Part shown: positions 1 to 8,805 of the stretch, one piece after another
How the letters are laid out: every line of letters begins with the position of its first letter
How positions within the stretch are numbered: position 1 is the stretch's first letter
NCBI GenBank assembly: GCA_003697105.1
Contig: RFFQ01000193.1
Location: forward strand, 1-33,769
Source of the DNA: Gemmatimonadota bacterium
GTDB taxonomy: Bacteria > 4572-55 > J002
Length of the DNA: 33,769 nucleotides
Direction of reading: 5' to 3'
Position numbers and translations under genes: made by a program
The notes under the pieces: generated by a model
Database searches by the model: none
Told to the model about the DNA's origin: nothing
Seen by the model: only the letters and a program-made list of their open reading frames with translations

Positions 1-85
1 CCCCAACTCCCGAACTTGTCAAACTCCCCAACTCCCGAACTCGTCAAACTCCCCAACTCGTAAAACTCCCGAACTCCCCAACTCA
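1..85. repeat. Tandem repeat of CCC(C/G)AACT octamers
   Basis: A 25-base unit (CCCCAACTCCCGAACT followed by YGTCAAACT) occurs twice in direct succession. Shorter versions follow, built from CCCCAACT, CCCGAACT and CGTAAAACT. The array begins at or before the window edge and stops a few bases from the proline dehydrogenase stop codon. On the minus strand it is a series of GGG and GGGG tracts. No spacers separate the units, so it is not a CRISPR array. Confidence 0.9.
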
Positions 86-88
86 ACA

Positions 89-1009
89 TCATTTTTTCGG
101 TTTAACCAAATTTTTTAACACATGTCCTGCTAGTGCTGGATTTTCCTTGAGGCGACGGGTACAGTAACCGTACCAATCTTTACCAAACGGCACATAGACT
201 CGTACTCGATGCCCGTTTGCCTGAATTTTACGCCGTAAATCTGGTAGAACACCGAGGAGCATCTGGTATTCATATTGGTCAGGTTGTGCATTGTATTTTT
301 TGATGATTTTTTCCGTTTCAGTCACTACCCATTCATCATGGGTAGCAATGCCGACGTAACGTCCATTTTTGATCATCATTTCTACTAAATCCACAAAACT
401 TTGGCGGATTTCTTGCCGGTCTTTGAAGGCAATTTCTTCTGGTTCGATGTAAATCCCCTTACAAATGCGTAAATTGGGGTCTGGTTTAGCGGGCGCTTCC
501 TGAATTAATCGTTGAACATCCGCCATGCTACGTCGCAGATATGCCTGAATCACTAAGCCGGTTTTAGGGAACTGTTTACGGGCACGCTCGTAAATCTCGA
601 TGGTGTCATCTGTACATGCCGAATCTTCCATATCGATCCGGACAAAGTTATTGTATTTAGAATTGGCGTAGCCGATCAAATTCATCACGCTATCCGCACA
701 AAATTCTTTATCCAGAAGTAACCCAAACGCTGTCAGTTTAATAGAGATATTGGCCTCCAGTTGCTCCTTATCAATGACATCCAAGACCTTTTTATAGGTT
801 TCGACGGTGGGTGCAACTTGGTCGGTACTGTGGATAAATTCGCCCAGTACATCAATGGTTGCCATGACCTTTTCTGCGTTGAGTTCTTTAACCACCCGTA
901 CGGCATCATCGATTGTATTGCCCGCCACATAGGGCTTTGAAAATTGCCAAACCAGTGGTTTGGGGACATACGGTAATGTCCGTGCGATTAATTTATCAAA
1001 TACCGTCAT
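89..1009 (-). CDS. Proline dehydrogenase (monofunctional PRODH)
   Basis: This FAD enzyme oxidises L-proline to pyrroline-5-carboxylate, the first step of proline catabolism, and passes electrons to quinone at the membrane. The protein is 306 residues, the usual size for stand-alone bacterial PRODH rather than the large bifunctional PutA. It shows the barrel strand with RICKGIYIEP, and near the C-terminus YGYCTRRLKENP, which matches the YxxRRxxE signature that binds substrate carboxylate and flavin. The start is supported by AAGGAA upstream. No pyrroline-5-carboxylate dehydrogenase lies next to it in this window. It is divergent from sdhCAB, so two electron-donating dehydrogenases share an intergenic region. 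Confidence 0.93.
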   Translation of the reverse strand: MTVFDKLIARTLPYVPKPLVWQFSKPYVAGNTIDDAVRVVKELNAEKVMATIDVLGEFIHSTDQVAPTVETYKKVLDVIDKEQLEANISIKLTAFGLLLDKEFCADSVMNLIGYANSKYNNFVRIDMEDSACTDDTIEIYERARKQFPKTGLVIQAYLRRSMADVQRLIQEAPAKPDPNLRICKGIYIEPEEIAFKDRQEIRQSFVDLVEMMIKNGRYVGIATHDEWVVTETEKIIKKYNAQPDQYEYQMLLGVLPDLRRKIQANGHRVRVYVPFGKDWYGYCTRRLKENPALAGHVLKNLVKPKK

Positions 1010-1093
1010 CGGCTTGTTCCTTCCAGATTTAGTTAAAAGGGCTATATCTAAAAGACTATTAAAATCAATAGGTTATTACGTTATAATTTCAAT

Positions 1094-1122
1094 AAAATAG
1101 GTTTGCACTCACGGTTCGTCAA
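1094..1122 (-). promoter_or_regulatory. Candidate sigma-70 promoter for proline dehydrogenase
   Basis: On the minus strand TTGACG (1122-1117) and TATTTT (1099-1094) are separated by 17 bases. This would start transcription near 1087, about 80 bases before the ATG. The surrounding 1023-1110 stretch is strongly AT-rich, so other -10 boxes are possible. Confidence 0.4.
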
Positions 1123-1192
1123 TGGTTTTCTTGGGGTGTTGCGGTGACGCTATGCAAGTTTGCTAGTACTAGATATATAGTTCTTTTTCAGA

Positions 1193-1221
1193 TTGACAAT
1201 CGCATGATTTCATGTTATAAA
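1193..1221 (+). promoter_or_regulatory. Sigma-70 promoter of sdhCAB
   Basis: A consensus -35 TTGACA (1193-1198) is followed after 17 bases by TATAAA (1216-1221). The predicted start near 1228 leaves a leader of about 50 bases, with AAGGAGG at 1264-1270 ten bases before the sdhC ATG. Confidence 0.8.
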
Positions 1222-1280
1222 TATCGTCCTGTATCCGTTTTATCCTATTTTCTGATTGTTCCCAAGGAGGTTTAAGGCGT

Positions 1281-1934
1281 ATGACGCTCGTTAAACAGAT
1301 TTTTGGCACCTCTGTCGGCAGGAAACAGGTAGTTGGGTTGACCAGTTTGGTTCTCTGTCTGTTTATCGTCGGGCATCTGATTGGAAATTACTATCTGTTG
1401 TTCGGCGAAGCTGCTTTTGACGGCTATGCTCAAAAATTATATCATCTTGGTTATCTGCTTTACATGATTGAAATTGGGCTTGTAACCGCATTTGTTCTTC
1501 ATTTTACTTTAGCGATGAGTCTTGCCCTAAAAAACATGAGTGCGCGTCAAAGTCGCTATGCGGTCGCCGGTTCTAAGGGGGGTGCTACGTGGTTTTCCCG
1601 AACCATGGCTATCACTGGCACCTGGATTTTAATCTTTTTGATTCTTCACCTGATTCATTTCAAGTTTGCACCTCGTGATCATCATTATGAATTGTATCAT
1701 ATCGTGGATCAATTTTTCGCGAGTAAAGCCTACGTGGTGTACTACGTCATCTCGGTGTGTTGTGTGGGATTTCATGTGATGCACGGTTTCCAAAGTGCAT
1801 TTCAGACCCTTGGCATTTATCGGGATGATATTAAGCCCGGTTTAGAAAAACTAAGTGTGGCGTTCGGCGTTATCGTTGCCGTGGGCTACAGCGTACTCCC
1901 GATTTTTATGACCCTAACCGAAGCGAAACCTTAA
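1281..1934 (+). CDS. sdhC: Succinate dehydrogenase cytochrome b subunit
   Basis: This is the membrane anchor of complex II. It binds heme b and passes electrons from the SdhB clusters to quinone. The 217 residues form about five hydrophobic helices with histidines placed as heme ligands (for example in [20 protein letters not shown] and FHVMHGFQS). The length and single-subunit anchor fit the one-polypeptide SdhC of Bacteroidetes, Chlorobi and Bacillus rather than the SdhC/SdhD pair of Proteobacteria. AAGGAGG lies upstream. The gap to sdhA is short and holds the sdhA ribosome site, so the two are co-transcribed. Confidence 0.93.
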   Translation: MTLVKQIFGTSVGRKQVVGLTSLVLCLFIVGHLIGNYYLLFGEAAFDGYAQKLYHLGYLLYMIEIGLVTAFVLHFTLAMSLALKNMSARQSRYAVAGSKGGATWFSRTMAITGTWILIFLILHLIHFKFAPRDHHYELYHIVDQFFASKAYVVYYVISVCCVGFHVMHGFQSAFQTLGIYRDDIKPGLEKLSVAFGVIVAVGYSVLPIFMTLTEAKP

Positions 1935-1947
1935 GGAGGTGCAACCG

Positions 1948-3870
1948 ATGCTAGATTCTAAGATTCCGGCAGGACCCTTGACCGAAAAATGGGACAAGCA
2001 CCGCATGAACATCAAATTGGTGAATCCTGCCAATAAGCGGAAATTTACGATTTTAGTCGTGGGTACCGGCCTCGCCGGGGCATCTGCTTCTGCCTCGCTG
2101 GCGGAGTTGGGGTACAACGTGATCACGCTAACCTACCATGATACCCCGCGCCGGGCGCATAGTATTGCTGCTCAGGGGGGCATCAACGCGGCAAAAAATT
2201 ATCCCAATGATGGAGATACTATTTGGCGATTATTTTATGATACCATCAAAGGGGGTGACTTCCGGGCACGGGAAGCGAATGTCTATCGACTTGCGCAAGT
2301 CAGCAATAATATTATCGACCAATGTGTGGCACAAGGGGTGCCGTTTGCGCGGGATTACGGAGGGTTGCTGGCGAACCGCTCCTTTGGTGGGGCGTTGGTT
2401 TCACGCACCTTTTACGCTCGCGGACAGACCGGACAGCAGTTGTTGCTGGGAGCGTACAGTGCGATGATGCGCCAAGTCGCCTTAGGCAAAGTGAAACTTA
2501 TGACACGCCGGGAGATGCTGGATGTCGTCATCCACAACGGACGGGCTCGGGGTGTGATCGCTCGAAACATGCTCAACGGGCAGATTGAACCCTACACGGC
2601 GGATGCGGTTGTCTTAGCCACCGGCGGCTACGGCAATGTCTATTTCCTTTCGACAAATGCGAAAGCCTGTAATGTGTCGGCGGCGTATCGTGCTCATAAA
2701 AAGGGTGCGTTCTTCGCAAATCCGTGTTATGTGCAAATTCACCCGACTTGTTTACCCGTTCACGGTGATATTCAATCTAAACTGACCTTGATGAGCGAAA
2801 GCTTACGGAATGATGGCCGGGTGTGGGTTCCCAAGAATAAAGGCGACAAGCGTCCTCCTGCAGAAATCCCGGAAGCGGATCGGGATTATTATTTGGAACG
2901 CAAATATCCAAGTTTTGGGAATCTGGTCCCGCGGGATGTGGCATCCCGGAATGCCAAGTATGTTTGTGATGAAGGGCGCGGTGTGGGTGAAACCGGACTC
3001 GCCGTCTATCTGGATTTTGCCGATGCCATCCAGCGTGATGGGGAAGAGACCATCCGGGCGAAGTACGGCAATCTGTTCCACATGTACGAAAAAATTACCG
3101 GGGAAAATCCCTATCGTGTTCCCATGAAAATCTTCCCAGCGGTACACTACACAATGGGCGGCTTGTGGGTTGATTATAACCTGATGACAACGGTCCCGGG
3201 TCTGTATGCCTTAGGGGAGTGCAACTTCTCCGATCATGGTGCGAACCGGCTGGGAGCAAGCGCCTTAATGCAGGGTCTTGCGGATGGTTATTTCGTGATT
3301 CCCTATACCATCGGGGATTATCTGGCAACTGCTTGGGGCGACCTGCGAAAACATGATGTCACCCCAGAAACCGCGGAATTCAAGGACGCGGTAAAAGATG
3401 CAACCGATAAAACCGAAAAATTACTGGCACTGAACGGCGAACGCACGGTCGATTCCATCCACCGCGAATTGGGTATGCTGATGTGGGATAAATGCGGTAT
3501 GTCCCGCACCAAGGAAGGGTTAGAAGAGGCGGCGGCGAAAATACCGCAAATCCGCGAAGAATTCTGGAGAAATGCGAAAGTGCCGGGTCGCGGTGCTGAA
3601 CTAAATCAAGAGTTGGAAAAAGCCGGTCGTGTTGCCGACTTCCTTGAATTTGCCGAATTGATTGTCCAAGATGCCTTACACCGGGAAGAATCCTGTGGCG
3701 GACACTTCCGCGAAGAATATCAGACACCCGAAGGCGAAGCTTTGCGAAATGACGAGGAATTTGCCTACGTCGCGGCATGGGAATATAACGGCGTGGGAGA
3801 AGCCGCGACCTTGCATAAAGAAGAACTAAAATTTGAAAATGTCGAACTGACGCAGCGCAGCTATAAATAG
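1948..3870 (+). CDS. sdhA: Succinate dehydrogenase/fumarate reductase flavoprotein subunit
   Basis: This catalytic subunit of complex II oxidises succinate to fumarate, or the reverse, using covalent FAD. The Rossmann motif [11 protein letters not shown] is near the N-terminus. [16 protein letters not shown] carries the histidine that binds FAD covalently. QIHPTCLPV and [12 protein letters not shown] supply active-site histidine and arginine. A GTG lies at 1939, but it falls inside the AAGGAGG (1933-1939) that serves the ATG at 1948, so I start at 1948 (640 residues, normal length). The sequence is closest in style to Bacteroidetes SdhA/FrdA. Direction of the reaction in the cell cannot be decided from sequence. 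Confidence 0.96.
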   Translation: MLDSKIPAGPLTEKWDKHRMNIKLVNPANKRKFTILVVGTGLAGASASASLAELGYNVITLTYHDTPRRAHSIAAQGGINAAKNYPNDGDTIWRLFYDTIKGGDFRAREANVYRLAQVSNNIIDQCVAQGVPFARDYGGLLANRSFGGALVSRTFYARGQTGQQLLLGAYSAMMRQVALGKVKLMTRREMLDVVIHNGRARGVIARNMLNGQIEPYTADAVVLATGGYGNVYFLSTNAKACNVSAAYRAHKKGAFFANPCYVQIHPTCLPVHGDIQSKLTLMSESLRNDGRVWVPKNKGDKRPPAEIPEADRDYYLERKYPSFGNLVPRDVASRNAKYVCDEGRGVGETGLAVYLDFADAIQRDGEETIRAKYGNLFHMYEKITGENPYRVPMKIFPAVHYTMGGLWVDYNLMTTVPGLYALGECNFSDHGANRLGASALMQGLADGYFVIPYTIGDYLATAWGDLRKHDVTPETAEFKDAVKDATDKTEKLLALNGERTVDSIHRELGMLMWDKCGMSRTKEGLEEAAAKIPQIREEFWRNAKVPGRGAELNQELEKAGRVADFLEFAELIVQDALHREESCGGHFREEYQTPEGEALRNDEEFAYVAAWEYNGVGEAATLHKEELKFENVELTQRSYK

Positions 3871-3879
3871 GAGGGAAAT

Positions 3880-4644
3880 ATGAGTAGCAATGGAAACCTG
3901 TTACAGCTAAAACTTAGGGTGTGGCGTCAGAAAGGTCCGGATGATGCCGGCAAATTGGTGGAATACCAACTGGATGATGTCTCGCCGGATATGTCCTTTT
4001 TGGAAATGCTGGATCATCTCAATGCGAAACTGATTCTGGAAGGTCAAGAACCCATCGCATTTGAACACGACTGCCGCGAAGGTATCTGTGGCGCCTGTGG
4101 CGCCGTCGTTAATGGGATGTCACACGGACAGGAAAAAGGTACGACGCTGTGTCAGTTGCACATGCGCAAGTTCCGAAATGGTGAAACTATCACTATCGAA
4201 CCTTTTCGGGCAAGTGCCTTTCCAATTATCAAAGATTTAGTCGTGGATCGATCGGCGTTTGACCAGATCATTCGAGCCGGTGGCTATATTTCGGTAAATA
4301 CCGGTAATGCGCCAGATGCCAATGCGATCCCGATTGGTAAGGATAAAGCCGATCTCGCCTTTGATGCCGCGACCTGCATTGGTTGTGGTGCATGTGTTGC
4401 CGCGTGTCCCAATGCTTCGGCGATGCTCTTTCTCTCGGCGAAAGTGTCGCAGTTTGCTTTACTGCCGCAAGGTCGCCCGGAAGCTGCCAGACGGGTCAAA
4501 AGTATGGTGGCGATGCATGATGAATTGGGTTTTGGATCGTGTACGAATCATGGCGAATGTTCTACGGCGTGCCCTAAAGAAATCTCATTGGCGAATATTG
4601 CGCGCCTGAATCGGGAGTTTGCAAAATCGTTGATTTCGGTATAA
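3880..4644 (+). CDS. sdhB: Succinate dehydrogenase iron-sulfur subunit
   Basis: This subunit carries electrons from FAD in SdhA to quinone through three iron-sulfur clusters. The [2Fe-2S] ligands are C65, C70, C73 and C91. The [4Fe-4S] motif is [12 protein letters not shown] at 166-177. The [3Fe-4S] ligands are C221, C227 and C231. All expected cysteines are present and the length (254 residues) is normal. AGGAGG precedes the ATG, and the gene sits ten bases after sdhA. It is the last gene of the operon, followed within 55 bases by a strong terminator. Confidence 0.96.
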   Translation: MSSNGNLLQLKLRVWRQKGPDDAGKLVEYQLDDVSPDMSFLEMLDHLNAKLILEGQEPIAFEHDCREGICGACGAVVNGMSHGQEKGTTLCQLHMRKFRNGETITIEPFRASAFPIIKDLVVDRSAFDQIIRAGGYISVNTGNAPDANAIPIGKDKADLAFDAATCIGCGACVAACPNASAMLFLSAKVSQFALLPQGRPEAARRVKSMVAMHDELGFGSCTNHGECSTACPKEISLANIARLNREFAKSLISV

Positions 4645-4697
4645 ATGCCAGCCTGTCCTTTGAGGATTGGCAGTTCTTCGCCATACCAAATTCCGGC

Positions 4698-4730
4698 AAA
4701 CCCGATCTTGTTACAGAGATCGGGTTTTTT
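4698..4730 (+). terminator. Rho-independent terminator of sdhCAB
   Basis: A perfect 11-bp stem, AAACCCGATCT (4698-4708) with AGATCGGGTTT (4717-4727), has an 8-base loop and runs into six T residues (4725-4730). It ends the sdh transcript before the DUF2809-like gene. Confidence 0.92.
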
Positions 4731-4764
4731 GTTGGCGATCATTTTAAACCGGGGAGGATTTATC

Positions 4765-5165
4765 GTGCCGCGTCACCGGTTGTTATACGGTCTATTGTTG
4801 TTGCTCGTTATGGGGTTGGGGTTATCATCCCGGCAACCCTTTATGCCCCAGCTAGTGCGGCTTTACGCAGGTGATACACTTTGGTCGCTGATGGTTTTTC
4901 TGCTGGTCGGGCTTTTTTTCCAAAGCTTCCCACCCGGTTGGTTGCACTATACGCCGGTATGTTCTCTTTGTTGATCGAATTAAGCCAGTTTTATCATGCC
5001 CCGTGGATTGATGCGATTCGTGCCACCCGAATCGGCGGCTTAGTTCTGGGTTTCGGTTTTTTGTGGCGCGACCTCGTGTGTTACGCGCTTGGTATTATGG
5101 GGGGTGTTGTTATCGATGTGGCACTTCGGTCTGTCCACCAGCCTCATGAGAATCAGGACGGGTGA
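4765..5165 (+). pseudogene. DUF2809-like membrane protein, broken or frameshifted at a T7 run
   Basis: Two overlapping frames together make one DUF2809-type protein. The first begins at GTG 4765 after GGGGAGG (VPRHRLLYGLLLLLV...LVGLFF). The second continues FPKLPTRLVALYAG, then LLIELSQFYHAPWIDAIRAT and GGLVLGFGFLWRDLVCY, which are the conserved core of the family. Joining them needs a -1 shift at 4914-4920, where codons TTT TTC sit in T-TTT-TTC. The repaired product is about 133 residues with four hydrophobic helices, normal for the family, whose function is unknown. It could be a real one-base deletion or insertion, a sequencing error in the homopolymer, or programmed slippage. I call it broken by default. 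Confidence 0.75.
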
Positions 5166-5282
5166 CACCTCTCCGGTTCGATGCCGCCGCAGACCGCCAA
5201 CTCATCACTTCTTCACAAATTTCGGGTTCAGGTGTTGTCGTACTTTCAAAGTGCGTCGTACCTGAAAAAGGAAGGCACAAAA

Positions 5283-5322
5283 AAAAGATCCATTGGGGGG
5301 CATTCCCAAATGGCTCTCTTTT
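5283..5322. terminator. Possible bidirectional terminator hairpin
   Basis: CCATT-GGG pairs with CCC-AAATGG (one bulge), flanked by an A-run on the left and CTCTCTTTT on the right. It lies 118 bases after the DUF2809-like stop and could end that transcript. The stem is imperfect, so this is tentative. The rest of 5166-5330 shows no convincing gene. Confidence 0.45.
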
Positions 5323-5330
5323 CAAAATAA

Positions 5331-5367
5331 AAATAACCGTAAGCTTATGATAAACTTACGGTTATTT
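5331..5367 (-). terminator. Terminator after tRNA-Leu
   Basis: A perfect 13-bp inverted repeat, AAATAACCGTAAG (5331-5343) and CTTACGGTTATTT (5355-5367), lies directly downstream of the tRNA. On the minus strand it is followed by TTTTATTTTG. It probably ends the transcript that carries coaD and the tRNA. Confidence 0.8.
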
Positions 5368-5373
5368 ATTTTA

Positions 5374-5459
5374 TGGTGCCCCTGAGAGGACTCGAACCTC
5401 CACGCCCTTTCGGGCACAGATCCTTAGTCTGCCGTGTATACCAATTCCACCACAGGGGC
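5374..5459 (-). tRNA. tRNA-Leu, anticodon AAG, CCA encoded
   Basis: The minus strand folds as a class II tRNA. The acceptor GCCCCTG pairs with CAGGGGC, with discriminator A and encoded CCA. The D-arm segment is GGTGGAATTGGTATACAC. The anticodon stem GCAGA/TCTGT encloses loop CTAAGGA, the long variable arm is GCCCGAAAGGGC, and the T-loop is TTCGAGT. The loop places AAG at positions 34-36, reading CUU. It otherwise resembles the GAG isoacceptor, so A34 is unusual and would be expected to be inosine if TadA acts on it. The gene lies 41 bases after coaD. Confidence 0.93.
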
Positions 5460-5500
5460 ATCTTTAGCGGCGGTATAATTAGCGGATAATCGCCCAAAAG

Positions 5501-5989
5501 TCAAGATTTTTTTTCGGCAAATTTCGTTTGTAATTGAGCCAGCACATACGAGGGTACCAGTGTGGAAATATCGCCTCCCAGACTGGAGACTTCTCGAACC
5601 ATGCTGGAACTTAAATAGGTATATTCTTGAGAAGGCATCATAAACACGGTTTCCAGATTCGGTGCTAAGTTGCGGTTCATCAGTGCCATCTGAAACTCAA
5701 ATTCATAATCTGATACGGCTCGAATGCCCCGAATAACCGCATCGACGCCTTGTTTTTTGGCAAAATCGACCAATAAGCCTTCAAAATGATCTAGCCTCAC
5801 GTTGGGTAAGGGGGGTAAAACCACTTCCAACATGGCTAATCGCTCTTCCACGGTGAAAAGGGGTTGTTTCCGCCGGTTGATCGCAACGGCTACAATCAGT
5901 TGATCAAATAATTTGGCACTTCGCTGAATTAGGTCAATATGTCCATTGGTAACCGGATCAAATGTTCCGGGATAGAGTGCGGTGCGCAT
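5501..5989 (-). CDS. coaD: Phosphopantetheine adenylyltransferase
   Basis: CoaD joins AMP from ATP to 4'-phosphopantetheine to give dephospho-CoA, the penultimate step of coenzyme A synthesis in the cytosol. From the chosen ATG the protein is 162 residues, the usual size. YPGTFDPVTNGHID (6-19) holds the nucleotidyltransferase GH motif, RGIRAVSD lies at 87-94, and the ATP-binding SSSMVRE at 127-133. A longer open frame exists upstream, but it overlaps the M20 peptidase gene, and AAGGA precedes this ATG. The gene starts ten bases after the peptidase stop and is probably co-transcribed with it. Confidence 0.96.
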   Translation of the reverse strand: MRTALYPGTFDPVTNGHIDLIQRSAKLFDQLIVAVAINRRKQPLFTVEERLAMLEVVLPPLPNVRLDHFEGLLVDFAKKQGVDAVIRGIRAVSDYEFEFQMALMNRNLAPNLETVFMMPSQEYTYLSSSMVREVSSLGGDISTLVPSYVLAQLQTKFAEKKS

Positions 5990-5999
5990 CGTGTGTTCC

Positions 6000-7373
6000 T
6001 TACTGGGCGAGTTCATCAAGTAAAATAGCCGATGTTCGGATACCTCGGTAAAAATCACGGATGGAGAATTTTTCATTGGGCGAGTGGACGTTATCATCCG
6101 GTAAACCCCAGCCTAATAACAGGCTGTCACAGCCTAAAATCTTTTTGAATGTGGACACAATTGGGATAGACCCCCCTTCCCGGATCAGCACCGGCTCAAT
6201 ACCAAACCCTTTTTTGATCGCCCGGCGAGCCGCCTTCATGCCGTCACTGGAGCTATCCACCAGAACAGCTTCGGCGGAATGACCCCCCACTTCAAACTCC
6301 AAATAGACCGTATCCGGGCAATTCTCGCGGACGAATGTTTCGATCAGGTGCTCTATTCGGTGCGGGTCTTGGTTTGGGACGAGGCGCATTGTAATTTTGG
6401 CGAATGCTGTCGAGGGGACTATCGTTTTACCCCCTTCACCTTGATAGCCGCCGCCAATACCGTTTACTTCCAGCGTGGGACGAGCCGTTTTCCGTTCCCA
6501 CGTGGTATAGCCGGCTTCCCCATATACTTTCTTGACCCCAGTGTACCGGATAAACTCTTGCTCATCAAAGGGAAGATTGGCGAACATTTCTCGTTCCCAT
6601 GCTTCGAGGTCAAGTACGTTATCGTAAAATCCCGGAATCGCCACCCGACCTTTTTCATCATGCATTTTTGCGATGAGGGCACACAATTCATGCACCGGAT
6701 TGGGCACGGCTCCCCCAAAACTACCGGAGTGTAAATCCCGTTTTGGACCGGTCAGGCGGATTTCACACCCGACAATCCCTTTCAAACCATAGGTGATTGC
6801 CGGTACATTCTCTGCCAGTTGAGCCGTATCCGAAATAATGACATAATCTGCCGCCAGTTCATCTTTATGAGCTTCGATGAAGGGGATCAGATTCGGGCTC
6901 CCAATTTCCTCTTCGCCTTCTAAAATGACTTTGACATTGATGGGGAATTCACCGGCTGTTTTCAGATAGGCTTCTAGCGCCAAGATGTGAGTCAACATTT
7001 GCCCTTTATCATCTGTTGCTCCGCGAGCGTACAGATTTCCGTCGCGTTCGGTCGGTTCAAAGGGTGGTGTTTCCCACAACTCAAACGGCTCTGGTGGCTG
7101 AACGTCGTAGTGCCCATAAATCAGCACGGTTGGTTGTCCCGGTTTCTCGCATTTTTGCCCCATGACTATTGGATGCTTGGCGGTGTCATATAAGGTGGCT
7201 TCAAAGCCAGCATTCGTCAAACGATTTTTGACCCACTCGCCCGCCGCCCGTACATCTGGAGCATGTTCTGATTTCGTGCTGACACTCGGAATTCGCAACA
7301 GTTCTTTCAGAGCTTCCAGATAGTCGGTCTGGTGTTGATCAATATACTCTAAGACGTTGTTAATATTTGACAT
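6000..7373 (-). CDS. M20 family metallo-dipeptidase
   Basis: This is a cytosolic zinc dipeptidase or carboxypeptidase-like hydrolase of 457 residues. The metal site is visible: IYGHYDVQP gives H88 and D90, ARGATDDKGQ the bridging aspartate near 121, EGEEEIGSPN the catalytic and metal glutamates at 154-156, and NVHSPNEKF the final histidine. The dimerisation lobe lies between the two catalytic halves. Closest family style is the CNDP/PepV-like dipeptidase group; exact substrate is not readable. AGGAGG lies just before the ATG. It follows purB after 64 bases and precedes coaD by ten. Confidence 0.92.
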   Translation of the reverse strand: MSNINNVLEYIDQHQTDYLEALKELLRIPSVSTKSEHAPDVRAAGEWVKNRLTNAGFEATLYDTAKHPIVMGQKCEKPGQPTVLIYGHYDVQPPEPFELWETPPFEPTERDGNLYARGATDDKGQMLTHILALEAYLKTAGEFPINVKVILEGEEEIGSPNLIPFIEAHKDELAADYVIISDTAQLAENVPAITYGLKGIVGCEIRLTGPKRDLHSGSFGGAVPNPVHELCALIAKMHDEKGRVAIPGFYDNVLDLEAWEREMFANLPFDEQEFIRYTGVKKVYGEAGYTTWERKTARPTLEVNGIGGGYQGEGGKTIVPSTAFAKITMRLVPNQDPHRIEHLIETFVRENCPDTVYLEFEVGGHSAEAVLVDSSSDGMKAARRAIKKGFGIEPVLIREGGSIPIVSTFKKILGCDSLLLGWGLPDDNVHSPNEKFSIRDFYRGIRTSAILLDELAQ

Positions 7374-7437
7374 AAGTCCTCCTAAATCTTGTGTTGAAAA
7401 ATGCTTTGGGGGAACATCATCGTCCTATAATGTATGG

Positions 7438-8736
7438 TTATTCAATGCCAACCCGCTTAAAAATCGTATCCACATGGCGGAAATGCCGGTGAATATCAAA
7501 TGCCGTTTCAAGGGCTTCTGCATCCAAAACAGCTCTAACGTCATCATCTGCTAAAAGTAATTCTTTCAGGGAGTTGCTTTCTTTATTCCAGACTTTCATG
7601 GCGTTTCGTTGCACCCAACGGTACGCCTTCTCGCGAGAGACGCCGGCTTTTGCTAGTTCTAACAGCACCACCTGCGAGAAAAAGAGATCATTATATTTGT
7701 ACATATTTTCTTGCATGTGTTCGGGATAGACGATCAGATGTTCCATCAAATTGATAAATTTGTGGAGCATGTAATGCAGCGTGATGGTGCTATCCGGTAA
7801 GATAACTCGCTCTACGCTGGAATGGCTGATATCGCGTTCATGCCACAGCGGTACATTTTCCATCGCGGCAAGGGCATTGCCCCGCAGGAGCCGCGCCATC
7901 CCGGAAAGACGTTCACAGATGATTGGGTTACGCTTGTGGGGCATTGCTGAAGAGCCTTTTTGCCCTTGGGAGAAAAACTCCTCTGTTTCCAGCACTTCCG
8001 TGCGCTGTAAATGGCGGATTTCGGTGGCGAATTTATCCAGTGAATTACCGATCAATGCCAGTGTACTCATAAACTCTGCATGGCGGTCTCGCTGGATGAT
8101 CTGGGTCGAGATCGGTGCGGGTTTCAAGCCTAATTTTTGGCAAACATAGGCTTCTACCTGCGGGTCTAAGTGGGCGAATGTGCCTACTGCACCCGAAATT
8201 TGACCCACCGAAATGGTCTCAATCGCCTGCTCCATCCGGCGGATATTACGCTGATTTTCGGCAACCCAGACCGCCAATTTCAGCCCAAACGTGATGGGTT
8301 CCGCGTGGATGCCATGCGACCGCCCGATCATCGGCGTGAATTTGTGCTCTAGGGCACGTTTTTTCAGCACACCGTCCAGTGTTTTCAGTTGGTCGAGGAT
8401 CAGGTTGCCGGCATCACGCAGTTGCAAGGCGAGTCCGGTATCCAGAATATCGGAAGAAGTCATGCCGAGGTGGATATAGCGTGCGGGTTCCCCGACATAC
8501 TCTGCCACGTTGGTCAAAAACGCGATCACATCATGCTTAACTTCTTTTTCGATCTCCAAACAGCGCTCAATGTTAAAATCGGCTTTTTCCCGGATGGTCT
8601 GTGCCGCTTCCTTCGGGATATTGCCCAGTTCTGCCTGTGCTTCACAAGCTAAAATTTCAATCTCCAGCCAATTTTTCAGTTTTTGTTCGTCAGTCCAAAT
8701 GGCGCCCATTTCGGGCAGAGTATAACGAGGGATCAT
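7438..8736 (-). CDS. purB: Adenylosuccinate lyase
   Basis: PurB splits SAICAR to AICAR and adenylosuccinate to AMP, releasing fumarate each time, in purine synthesis. The fumarase/aspartase signature [12 protein letters not shown] is at 261-272, TSSDILDTG at 93-101, and the catalytic-region histidine in [10 protein letters not shown] at 141. An ATG two codons upstream (8742) directly touches the AGGAG, leaving no spacing. I therefore start at 8736, giving [10 protein letters not shown], the common PurB N-terminus, and 432 residues. Confidence 0.96.
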   Translation of the reverse strand: MIPRYTLPEMGAIWTDEQKLKNWLEIEILACEAQAELGNIPKEAAQTIREKADFNIERCLEIEKEVKHDVIAFLTNVAEYVGEPARYIHLGMTSSDILDTGLALQLRDAGNLILDQLKTLDGVLKKRALEHKFTPMIGRSHGIHAEPITFGLKLAVWVAENQRNIRRMEQAIETISVGQISGAVGTFAHLDPQVEAYVCQKLGLKPAPISTQIIQRDRHAEFMSTLALIGNSLDKFATEIRHLQRTEVLETEEFFSQGQKGSSAMPHKRNPIICERLSGMARLLRGNALAAMENVPLWHERDISHSSVERVILPDSTITLHYMLHKFINLMEHLIVYPEHMQENMYKYNDLFFSQVVLLELAKAGVSREKAYRWVQRNAMKVWNKESNSLKELLLADDDVRAVLDAEALETAFDIHRHFRHVDTIFKRVGIE

Positions 8737-8805
8737 AGTCATCTCCTGTGTAGGTCGTCGATTGGGTGAACAATGCTCTCAACTTAGATCAAAACCATGA
8801 GCGGG

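Noticed and set aside
1-85. CRISPR array
   Set aside because: The units are contiguous, with no unique spacers and no cas genes.
4645-4764. N-terminal extension of the DUF2809-like protein directly after sdhB
   Set aside because: The stretch contains the sdh terminator, and the GTG at 4765 has its own GGGGAGG site.
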